Below are positions 1-7,400 of a stretch of 14,402 bases of DNA, one piece after another. The first letter of the stretch is position 1. Each line of letters opens with the position of its first letter. The notes under the pieces are model-generated. The model did not search any database and was not told the DNA's origin. It worked only from the letters and a program-made list of their open reading frames with translations. The position numbers were made by a program, and so were the translations under genes. The DNA lies in assembly GCA_016180605.1 (NCBI GenBank), contig JACPAW010000129.1, forward strand, positions 1-14,402, in the 5' to 3' direction. This DNA comes from Candidatus Omnitrophota bacterium. Lineage in GTDB: Bacteria > Omnitrophota > Gorgyraeia > Aquiviventales > Aquiviventaceae.

Positions 1-60
1 AAGCAGCAAGCTGGTCTGAAACAAGTTGCCTGGCCAAGCGTTGACCAACTGTTTGGTTAG
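1..60 (+). CDS. Possible 3' end of a plus-strand gene (partial)
   Basis: Frame 1 on the plus strand is open from the window edge to a TAG at 58-60 and reads KQQAGLKQVAWPSVDQLFG. The composition (W, P, hydrophobic spacing) looks like a genuine protein C-terminus. It would end 47 bp from the convergent toxin gene. With only 19 codons visible I cannot name a family, and chance read-through of an intergenic stretch is a real alternative. Confidence 0.3.
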   Translation, partial: KQQAGLKQVAWPSVDQLFG

Positions 61-107
61 GACAGGTAATCAGCACCAATAAGACTCTTGTTCTTGCCAT
101 AAAACGT

Positions 108-611
108 TCACATTTCCAATGTTTTCTTGATATCCTTCAGGAGCAGGTAGAGGTGAAATTCGTCAATCGGGGAAGGTGTGAAACCAAACTTCTGATAGAA
201 AGATCTTGCCGCTTCGTTCTTGGCATGAACGAGTACTGCCCTTCCACCAATAATATCCGCTGCCTGAACGATGCGTAACAATGCGTCTTTGAGGAGCGTT
301 TTCCCAAAACCCGTGCCTTGCTGGGTTCGGTCAACGGCAAGACGAGCGAGAACAATTATTGGGATGGGATGGCGCGCTAGACCCTTTCCAATTCGGGATG
401 GAACGCTTTCCCTCTCCACAGCTCCTGGAGTCACCGTATAGTAACCAATCACGCCTGTTTCTCTTAGTACCACGTAGGTTCTTGAAGAACTGTTTTGGTT
501 ATTAACGCAAGCAAAGCGTTTTAGATAGACATTCAGCGCTTCCGTGCCGCAGTCGAAGTAATCTGTGATATGAGTTTGGTCCAACAGGACCGGTGGCTTA
601 AGGGGTTGCAA
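108..611 (-). CDS. GNAT-family acetyltransferase toxin (TacT-like) of a type II TA system
   Basis: A 167-residue protein. The family transfers acetyl from acetyl-CoA to the amino group of charged tRNA, blocking translation, and is neutralised by a DUF1778 antitoxin. In the sequence, the N-terminal FDCG (19-22) and SRTYVV (43-48) blocks and GYYTVTPG (56-63) are typical of this toxin subfamily. The acetyl-CoA P-loop is QQGTGFGKTLL (97-107). The C-terminal SFYQKFGFTPSP (137-148) carries Tyr139, which matches the catalytic Tyr of TacT-type toxins. Length is normal for the family and the protein looks intact. The ATG starts 3 bp after the antitoxin stop, giving the usual antitoxin-first order. Substrate specificity is inferred from family and context only. 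Confidence 0.9.
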   Translation of the reverse strand: MQPLKPPVLLDQTHITDYFDCGTEALNVYLKRFACVNNQNSSSRTYVVLRETGVIGYYTVTPGAVERESVPSRIGKGLARHPIPIIVLARLAVDRTQQGTGFGKTLLKDALLRIVQAADIIGGRAVLVHAKNEAARSFYQKFGFTPSPIDEFHLYLLLKDIKKTLEM

Positions 612-614
612 TGC

Positions 615-893
615 TTATTCCTTAAACTTATTAGGCCCGCTAAAGAGTTGTTTGAGTTTGGGGATTTCACGGGCCGGTTCATCCAGTACCGCACAAAAAG
701 TTTTCCACTGTTTTTCTGCAATTGAGAAATGGACTTTGTCGGCCACTACCTCATCTGCTTCCTTCAAAGCACTCGTTAGCACAAAAGCGGATAGCTTCAT
801 GTTGCGGATTTTTGCCGCATAATTAAGAAAGTTTTTTTGCTCTGCCTCGATACGCAAGTCTATTCGATCATCTTTTTGGGTCGTTGTCGCCAT
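615..893 (-). CDS. DUF1778 ribbon-helix-helix antitoxin (TacA-like)
   Basis: A 92-residue protein. The N-terminal DDRIDLRIEAEQKNFLNYAAKIRNMKLSAFVLTS pattern (residues 8-41, basic strand then two helices) is a ribbon-helix-helix DNA-binding and dimerisation fold. The C-terminal half (FSIAEKQWKTFCAVLDEPA) is the DUF1778 tail that wraps the toxin, and the ending PKLKQLFSG is typical. The family binds its cognate GNAT toxin and represses its own operon, with TA complex stoichiometry tuning repression. It is the first gene of a two-gene operon, and upstream lies a GTACA-N5-TGTAC inverted repeat suited to RHH binding. The start ATG follows a purine-rich stretch (GGGAGGGGTTC) that can serve as ribosome binding site. 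Confidence 0.9.
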   Translation of the reverse strand: MATTTQKDDRIDLRIEAEQKNFLNYAAKIRNMKLSAFVLTSALKEADEVVADKVHFSIAEKQWKTFCAVLDEPAREIPKLKQLFSGPNKFKE

Positions 894-919
894 GAACCCC
901 TCCCTCTTGATCCAAAGGA

Positions 920-948
920 ACTATACCATACAGTACACACAATGTACA
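920..948 (-). promoter_or_regulatory. Candidate promoter and autoregulatory operator of the TA operon
   Basis: On the minus strand TGTACA (948-943) and TATAGT (925-920) are separated by 17 bp and could be -35 and -10 boxes. Over the -35 and spacer lies GTACA-N5-TGTAC (plus strand 933-947), an inverted repeat placed where an RHH antitoxin would repress. The -35 match is weak, so the promoter call is inference; the inverted repeat itself is directly visible. Confidence 0.45.
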
Positions 949-955
949 TACTAAA

Positions 956-1156
956 TTAACGACGCAGGACGATGGCGTAATCTTTGCCTTCTTGGCGTAC
1001 GATCACATGCCCTTCCCTGGCGAGCCAGCCCAAGCTCATGAGGGTTAATTCCTTGGATCGATCAATGCCGGAAATCAACTGGCTGAAGCGGACTTCCCCG
1101 TGCCCATCGAGATAATGCCAGATTTCACCCGCTACAATTCCGATTTCTGTAATCAT
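956..1156 (-). CDS. Small winged helix-turn-helix protein (DUF2582/PF10771-like)
   Basis: A 66-residue protein starting MITEIGIVAGEIWHYLDGHG. It has three helices followed by a short wing (SLGWLAREGHVIVRQEGKDYAIVLR), the layout of the small stand-alone winged-helix family seen widely in PVC-type and anaerobic bacteria. The ATG at 1156 is preferred over longer in-frame starts because GGGGAGG lies just upstream and conservation begins here; a longer start would run into exbD. It begins 16 bp after the exbD stop and is the last gene of the TPR-exbB-exbD run, so it is probably cotranscribed. Whether it binds DNA or a protein partner is unknown. No lysine or aspartate cluster suggests an enzyme. 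Confidence 0.8.
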   Translation of the reverse strand: MITEIGIVAGEIWHYLDGHGEVRFSQLISGIDRSKELTLMSLGWLAREGHVIVRQEGKDYAIVLRR

Positions 1157-1172
1157 CGCGCCTCCCCAGGGG

Positions 1173-1562
1173 TTACTCCGATAAGGTTGCAATATGGACT
1201 TCCTGATAGCCGATATCTCGGCAAAGGTCCCATAACTCAATGAGTTTATCCACATACGCATGCCGATCTGCCCGGATAAGCACCGGGCGCTTGCCACCTG
1301 CCTGCTTGAGCTGTTCTCGCAGCGCCTTAAGAGTAATCAGCTCTTCCTCCCAATAAATAAGATGATCTTTCGTTAAGGTGATGACCAAATTGGAAGCGGT
1401 CATGCGTTGGCTGGTCGTGGCCTTAGGAAGCGCAATTCGAATTCCCGGATGTAGAATGAAGCTAGAGGTAAGCATGAAATAAATCAGCTGTTGAAACACC
1501 ACATCGATCATCGGGGCAATATCGACGGGAACCGATTCGTTCCACCTGCGCTTTAGTCGCAT
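1173..1562 (-). CDS. exbD: ExbD/TolR-family biopolymer transport protein
   Basis: A 129-residue protein with a short basic N-terminus, one membrane segment and a periplasmic domain. The segment APMIDVVFQQLIYFMLTSSF (16-35) contains Asp20, the family's proton-pathway aspartate. The periplasmic part shows the usual pattern ending in VLIRADRHAYVDKLIELWDLCRDIGYQEVHIAT. With ExbB it forms the inner-membrane proton-driven motor that energises a partner spanning the periplasm. I chose the ATG at 1562 because the eight residues of a longer reading frame (to 1586) are encoded by the heptamer array. No clear Shine-Dalgarno lies in front of the ATG. TolR is an equally possible name; no TonB or TolA is in the window. 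Confidence 0.9.
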   Translation of the reverse strand: MRLKRRWNESVPVDIAPMIDVVFQQLIYFMLTSSFILHPGIRIALPKATTSQRMTASNLVITLTKDHLIYWEEELITLKALREQLKQAGGKRPVLIRADRHAYVDKLIELWDLCRDIGYQEVHIATLSE

Positions 1563-1570
1563 CGTAAAAT

Positions 1571-1647
1571 AAGGCTCAAGGTACAAGGCTCAAGGTACAA
1601 GGTGCAAGGTACAGGGGACAAGGTACAAGGTACAGGGTACAAGGTTC
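1571..1647. repeat. Eleven-unit 7-bp tandem array (consensus AAGGTAC) in the exbB-exbD spacer
   Basis: From 1571 to 1647 the plus strand divides without a slip into 11 heptamers: AAGGCTC, AAGGTAC, AAGGCTC, AAGGTAC, AAGGTGC, AAGGTAC, AGGGGAC, AAGGTAC, AAGGTAC, AGGGTAC, AAGGTTC. The last unit overlaps two bases of the exbB TGA, and the first ends 8 bp before the exbD ATG, so the array is essentially the whole spacer. On the transcript the unit is GUACCUU. It supplies no purine-rich ribosome binding site. Confidence 0.95.
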
Positions 1648-2338
1648 ATGATTTCAGATGCCGCCAACCGGAGATCAGCCCTGCTGCTTTCTCCATTTGA
1701 AACTGCACCTCATTGATGCGGCCTGCAAAGTAGTTGTAGGCTAAAATCGTAGGAATCGCAACCGTCAACCCCGCTACCGTCGTGATGAGTGCCTCCCAAA
1801 CCCCTCCTGCAAGATCACCAGGATTGACGGGGCTGCCTCCGGAAGCTTTCGTTTGAATGATCTGAAAGGCACGCACCAATCCGGTTACCGTCCCCAACAA
1901 TCCCAGTAACGTGGAAACCTGGGCTAATGTCGAAAGCCAACGCATATGCCGCTCCACCGCCGGAAGCTCCTCATGCGCTGTCTGCTCCATCGACTCATCG
2001 ATTTCCTTGGCGGTCGATTCCCGCAGCGATAACCCCACGCGTACAATACGTCCTAACGGTCCTGGCCAGGATAAAGCCAGCTGTTCCGCCTGCTGCCACT
2101 GGCGGGCTTCGATGGCTTTTCGCATCTGATTAAAAAATTGCTCCGCATCGTGTCCCATGTGCAGGAAGAGGAAAAACAGCAGCCGTTCTGCCATCAGAGT
2201 CAGCGAAAAGATCGAGCACATGACAATCGGCACCATGACCGGCCCGCCACGGTAAATCAAATCGAATTTCAAGTAGACGGCAACGGCCACGACTGCCGTT
2301 ACCACGATGAAAACTGCCGTTTGGACCATGCGATTCAT
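1646..2338 (-). CDS. exbB: ExbB/TolQ/MotA-family proton channel protein
   Basis: A 230-residue inner-membrane protein. It has a hydrophobic N-terminal segment (5-23), a second at 33-52, a cytoplasmic helical domain, and the two conserved helices STLLGLLGTVTGLVRAF (142-158) and WEALITTVAGLTVAIPTILAYNYF (181-204). Glu182 lies where ExbB has its conserved glutamate, and the Thr residues in both helices line the channel in the family. It would form the proton channel with ExbD. I take the ATG at 2338; a GTG two codons upstream is possible. The start lies at the foot of a large hairpin that contains the likely ribosome binding sequence. The preceding gene is a secreted TPR protein, suggesting an envelope TPR-ExbB-ExbD system. 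Confidence 0.92.
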   Translation of the reverse strand: MNRMVQTAVFIVVTAVVAVAVYLKFDLIYRGGPVMVPIVMCSIFSLTLMAERLLFFLFLHMGHDAEQFFNQMRKAIEARQWQQAEQLALSWPGPLGRIVRVGLSLRESTAKEIDESMEQTAHEELPAVERHMRWLSTLAQVSTLLGLLGTVTGLVRAFQIIQTKASGGSPVNPGDLAGGVWEALITTVAGLTVAIPTILAYNYFAGRINEVQFQMEKAAGLISGWRHLKS

Positions 2339-2440
2339 CCCCACACCTGCTGGTTGGCCGTAGGCCGTCCCGCCATTGGCGGGACGCTTCGCCTACGGAA
2401 GTTGGTTGCATGAGAATGGCGAAGCCCAGCAGGCGTGGGG
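2339..2440. repeat. Nested palindromic element in the TPR-exbB spacer
   Basis: Three nested stems are visible: an outer stem 2339-2353 with 2426-2440 (14 of 15 pairs, the odd one a G-U pair in the minus-strand RNA), a middle stem CCGTAGGC (2358-2365) with GCCTACGG (2391-2398), and a perfect inner hairpin GTCCCGCC-ATT-GGCGGGAC (2367-2385). The outer arm abuts the exbB ATG and includes its upstream CAGGTGTGGGG. The cores CACCTGCTGGT and TGGCGGGACG recur in the insert inside uvrA. Confidence 0.85.
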
Positions 2441-2487
2441 ATCATGCGATGATTGTACCTCCAGAAGACCCCAGCGTAAATACCGCT

Positions 2488-2816
2488 CTAGGGATTGGCT
2501 TTTAGATATTCCGCTAAGCGCTCGCGGATGAATTCCGCCTCAGGAATCGTTTCATGCGCCAGCCGTTCGTAAATCTCAACGGATTCAGCCACGCGGTTTT
2601 GCCGCTCCAACAGCTTTGCCATGGCAAGCTGTCCTCGCGTGTCCCAGGGAACCTGGTCAATACGGCCATACCAGCTTAAAGCAAGCTCTATATCCTCTGC
2701 TTCTTCATAGCAGGAAGCAATCCGATAAGCGCACTCGCCGCGTTGTGCCGGCCAAAGCTCACTGGCATCCCCATAAGCCTTAATGGCCTGAGCACACTGA
2801 TTGGCTCTTCGCGCCC
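2488..2816 (-). pseudogene. 3' part of the TPR protein in the shifted frame
   Basis: This frame has no start of its own worth trusting but continues the TPR protein exactly where the upstream frame stops making sense. It reads ANQCAQAIKAYGDASELWP followed by helices such as YRIASCYEEAEDIELALSWYG and LAMAKLLERQNRVAESVEIYERLA, and ends ERLAEYLKANP before TAG at 2488-2490. Removing one G from GGG (minus strand 2816-2814) joins the frames as LLIEMEARRANQCAQAIKAY, a smooth helical repeat. The repaired protein is about 665 residues. Whether the shift is an assembly error, a real mutation or recoding cannot be decided here. If two proteins were really made, this piece would lack a signal peptide. 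Confidence 0.75.
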
Positions 2817-4486
2817 TCCATCTCGATGAGCAAAAGCTTAGCCTCGAAGCCTTCCTCTGTATGAATGGCCCAAAGGGTCGCATCGCGGCAAAACTGGCTC
2901 GCCAAGAGCTCGTTTCCCTCCCCCAGAGTCAAGAGCGCTTCATAGTAAGCCACCCGGCCGGACATCATTTGAGAAGGTTTTTCTGCATATATTTTCCTAA
3001 TGATCTCTTTTGCCAACATATCCTTTCTTTGCGCTAGGTATGCGGCCACCAAGCCTATTTGCGCATCTTCTTTCAGCCGCCCTTGAGCGGTAGACTCCAA
3101 ACGTTGAAGGATCGCGATGGCCCCGTTTGCATCATTCATATCCAACCGCAGACGGGCCACCCTATAGGCGGCAGCAACTGCAGCGGCAGATTCTTCATCC
3201 AGCCACATGGCTTCTTCATAAAGATCCTCCGCCGCTTGAAAATTTCCAAGGAAAACCTGGATTTCCGCCAAGCCGCTCAGGGCTTCCTGCTTTACTGCAA
3301 GCTCATCGGTCTTGGCTGCCAGTTGAAGAACCGTACGCGCCTCCGCCACGTTGGTCTGATCCAAGGCCAAGCGCCCTAAACTCACCAATACCTTGGCACG
3401 CCTGCGGCCTTCGGGGTGCTGCCGCAACAGAGCATGCAACGATTGTTTCGCCAGATCCCATCGGCGCTCAAGACGATAACGCTCACTGACGATTAAACCG
3501 CTTTCGAGAGCCAACGGATGTCCAGGAAACTCCGAGCTCATCTGTTTCAGGCGCCAGATACCCTCCCGCTCTTTTCCAAGCTGCAGTAGGCACCGGCCTT
3601 GGATGAACAATGCTTCCGCCCGCCGTTCCTTAAGACGCAGCGAAAAATACCGGTCAAATGCTTCGACACTCTCCTGGCACCGGTTGAGTTCCGCCGCGGA
3701 CCAGCCGACACCGAATTGTGCGACCGCCTCCCAAGGGGAATCCGTCGACTCTAAAGCGGCCCGGTAATGGGTCAATGCCTGCGCAAAGTCCTTTAATCCG
3801 CTGAAGCTCTCGCCAAGATAGCAAAAGGCCTGGGCACGCAGATTAGCTTGTTGCAATGATCCCATCAGAGGCTCCAAAAAAGATGCCGCTTCCTGGAACT
3901 TCCGTAAGCGAAGCAGGCAGAGCCCTTCCAACACCTGCGCTTCTTGTCCCAGCGGTGTTGCCTTCCGATCGGTGCTGACTTTTCGGAAATGCTCCTGAGC
4001 TTTTTCGAATTCCTGCTCTTGGATGCACACGAGTCCCAATCCCATGCGCGCCTGCGAAGTCCATTGGGAATTAGCACTTTTCTCAAGAAGCCGGCGGTAG
4101 GCACGAGCAGCCCGTGCGGTTTCCTGCGACCGTCGACTAATCTCCCCATCCCAAAACACGGCTTCGGACCAGAGAGCATCCGTCTGCGGCAAGCGTTCCA
4201 TGAGGAGGCGAATCTTTGCCAATGCCTGCTGCTTTTCTCCGATCCGATCCAAGCTTAAGATGCGCCATAAAGCCACCCGTGTTGCTCCAGGAGCATCGGG
4301 ATAACGGGACAAAAACGCTTCAGAAAGTCGATTGGTTTCGCTGAAATCCTCCTGAAGAAAAACTCTTTGGATGGCTAAATAATCCGCCGTGCTTTCCTCA
4401 GTAGAGATAGCTTCCGAAGCAGAGGCAACTTCCGGCGTATTTAAAATGACTGCGCCAATAAAAAAGAGGACAATCAATGTACGCAT
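2780..4486 (-). CDS. Secreted/periplasmic tetratricopeptide-repeat protein (5' part, frameshifted)
   Basis: A 568-residue frame that starts with a clear Sec signal (MRTLIVLFFIGAVILN, likely cleavage after Ala-Ser-Ala at 21-23). It is then almost entirely TPR-like helix pairs, for example TARAARAYRRLLEKSANSQW, QAQVLEGLCLLRLRKFQEAA, FCYLGESFSGLKDFAQALTHY and ALFIQGRCLLQLGKEREGI. TPR arrays are protein-binding scaffolds. As the partner gene of exbB-exbD, this one probably acts as a periplasmic or membrane-attached adaptor of the proton-driven motor. The ATG directly follows the uvrA stop (TGAATG), implying translational coupling. The frame ends abruptly at 2780 in non-TPR sequence (AKSQSVCSGH), and the TPR pattern resumes in another frame, so a +1 frameshift near 2814-2816 is likely. 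Confidence 0.85.
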   Translation of the reverse strand: MRTLIVLFFIGAVILNTPEVASASEAISTEESTADYLAIQRVFLQEDFSETNRLSEAFLSRYPDAPGATRVALWRILSLDRIGEKQQALAKIRLLMERLPQTDALWSEAVFWDGEISRRSQETARAARAYRRLLEKSANSQWTSQARMGLGLVCIQEQEFEKAQEHFRKVSTDRKATPLGQEAQVLEGLCLLRLRKFQEAASFLEPLMGSLQQANLRAQAFCYLGESFSGLKDFAQALTHYRAALESTDSPWEAVAQFGVGWSAAELNRCQESVEAFDRYFSLRLKERRAEALFIQGRCLLQLGKEREGIWRLKQMSSEFPGHPLALESGLIVSERYRLERRWDLAKQSLHALLRQHPEGRRRAKVLVSLGRLALDQTNVAEARTVLQLAAKTDELAVKQEALSGLAEIQVFLGNFQAAEDLYEEAMWLDEESAAAVAAAYRVARLRLDMNDANGAIAILQRLESTAQGRLKEDAQIGLVAAYLAQRKDMLAKEIIRKIYAEKPSQMMSGRVAYYEALLTLGEGNELLASQFCRDATLWAIHTEEGFEAKLLLIEMEGAKSQSVCSGH

Positions 4487-7400
4487 TCACGATTGGCGGG
4501 CCATCGCGGCTAAAATCTCCCGTGGCCCTTCCAGTAATGGTTTGAGAAACCTACCGGTCCAAGATTGCAGATTTACCGCCACTGCTTCCGGACTTCCTTG
4601 GGCAACCACTCGCCCGCCATGATCTCCGCCTTCAGGGCCTAAGTCAATAATGAAGTCTGCCGTTTTTACCACTTCCAGATTATGCTCGATCACGACGACA
4701 GTGTTTCCTTGATCGACAAGCTGGTGCAAAACCCTCAGAAGCTTATCCACATCCGCAAAATGCAATCCCGTTGTCGGTTCATCCAAAAGATACAGCGTGC
4801 GGCCTGTCGCGCGCTTGGAGAGTTCCTTGGCTAATTTGATGCGCTGTGCTTCCCCGCCCGAAAGGGTTGTGGCGGACTGCCCGAGCTCCAAGTAATCCAA
4901 ACCCACCGCCTGGACGGTTGAGAGCTTCTGGGCAATGGAAGGAATGGCGCGGAAAAGCTCCAGCGCCTCTTCGACGGTCATCGCCAGAATATCCGCAATC
5001 GACTTGCCTTTGTAATTGACCTGCAGGGTCTGCTCGTTGAACCGCTTTCCCTTGCATACTTCGCAGCGGACGTACACATCCGGCAGGAAGTGCATTTCGA
5101 TGCGGCGAATGCCATCGCCCTGGCAGGCTTCGCAACGTCCTCCTTTTACATTAAAGCTGAATCTACCCGGTGCAAAACCGCGCATCTTGGCATTTGCCGT
5201 TTGGCTAAAAAGCTGCCGAATCGGATCGAAGACTCCCGTGTAAGTGGCAGGATTCGAGCGCGGCGTTCTGCCGATCGGCGATTGGTCGATGACGATCACT
5301 TTATCCAAGTGCTCCATCCCCAGGATGCGCTCATGTTTGCCAGGGTGTTCCTTGCTGCCGTAGAATCTCCGGGCAAGGGCCCGAAAGAGAATCTCATCGA
5401 CCAGTGTCGACTTACCGGACCCGGAAACGCCGGTTACACAGACAAAACAGCCAAGTGGAATACGCACGTTGATCGAACGCAGGTTATGCTCTGAGGCTCC
5501 TTGGATCAACAGTGCCGCACGCGCCTTCGATGGCCGCCGCTTCAAAGGAAGAGGGATGCGCCGCTTGCCCGTCAAGAACTGTGCGGTCAGGCTGCGCTCG
5601 GATTTCAAAATTTCATCCAGCGTTCCGCTGGCAATGACTTCTCCTCCGTGTTTGCCGGCTCCTAACCCTAAATCCACGATGTAATCGGCATTTCGGATGG
5701 TGGCCTCATCATGCTCGACCACAACCAGGGTATTGCCAAGATCTCGAAGACGGATTAAGGTTTTGAGCAGCTTCTCGTTGTCTCTCGGATGCAAACCAAT
5801 CGAAGGTTCATCGAGGATGTAAAGAACCCCTACCAACCCGGATCCGACTTGCGTTGCCAAACGGATGCGCTGGGCCTCGCCTCCGGAGAGAGTAGAAGAG
5901 GTTCGGCTAAGCGTTAAGTATCCCAGACCTACGTCGATTAGAAATTGAAGCCGTTTTCCTATTTCCTTAATGAGGGGTTCCGCGACAAGTTGTTCATCGG
6001 GCTTCCAGGAGAGTTGACCCAGCCAGGCAAGGGCTGCTTCCACAGATTTTGATGTCACAGCCGCGATAGAATGGCTGTCAATCCGGATGGATAGGCTTGC
6101 CGGTTTAAGGCGTAAGCCCTGGCAATCCGGGCAAGCCAGCACACTCATGTATCGGCTGATTTCTTGCTTGACGTAATCCGATTCTGTCTGCCGGAAGCGC
6201 CGCTCCAAGTTGGGGATGACCCCTTCGAAGGGCTCTCCCCAGACCTCATCCGAGCAACCGGATAAAAGGGCTTGTTGCACCGCACGCGGTAAATTCTTAA
6301 AGGGGGTCTCTAAGCTGATTTGGAAGTGGCGTGCGAATTCGCGCAGCAGCCGACTGTAATACATGGCCATGTGCATCCCGCCGCGCTTCCACGGTTCGAT
6401 CGCCCCTTCCTGAAGCGACTTTGCGGTATCTGGAACAATCAGATCAGGATCAACCTCAAGACGAGTGGAAAGCCCATCGCAAGTAGGACAAGCCCCATAA
6501 GGGGAGTTAAAAGAAAAAATTCGGGGGGAGATTTCTTCGAAGCTAAAACCGCAAGTGACACAGGCATAGAGCTCGCTAAACACAAGCTCCTCAGCTCGTC
6601 TGCTCGTCTGCTCGTCAGAAGCAGAACTATGGAGTCCCACGGAACAAGCTTGTGGTACCTGTGATGACGCCCCGATGGGGGCGACATCCCGCCCACCTGC
6701 TGGTCTTGGCACCACCATGCCGCCCACCCCGCCATGGCGGGGTGGCGCAATGGCGGGACGGCGCTGACGAGAGATATGGACAACAATGATGCCCTTTCCG
6801 ACTTTCAGCGCCGTTTCCACTGACTCTGTCAGCCGCCCCCGCACCGAAGAATCGATTACCAGGCGATCCACCACTACCTCAATCGTATGCGCTCGCTTCT
6901 TATCAAGTTTGATCCGATCATCCAAATCGTAAATGGTACCATCCACCCGGGCACGAACGAATCCTTGGCGTTTTATGTCGCGAAAAACTTCCAAGTATTC
7001 GCCCTTGCGCCCGCGCACGATAGGAGCCAAGATCGTCAGGCTGCTTCCAGCAGCCAGTTCCAAGAGCCGTTCAACGATTTCTTGGGAAGTTTGCTTTTGG
7101 ATCGGCACGTTACATTTAGGACAGAAGGGCTTGCCAACCCGCGCAAACAAAACGCGCAAATAGTCGTAGATTTCCGTTTGGGTGCCAACCGTAGAGCGAG
7201 GATTGCTGCCTGCGTTTCGCTGCTCAATGGCAATCGCCGGCGAAAGGCCCTCGATGGATTCCACCTCGGGCTTTTCCAGCCGATCCAAAAACTGCCTCGC
7301 ATAGGCAGAAAGGCTCTCGACGTAGCGGCGCTGCCCCTCGGCATAGAGTGTGTCGAAAGCCAAGGAGGATTTACCGGAACCGGAAAGCCCTGTTAGGACG

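Noticed and set aside
1571..1647. CRISPR array
   Set aside because: Units are 7 bp, contiguous and without spacers; no cas genes are present.
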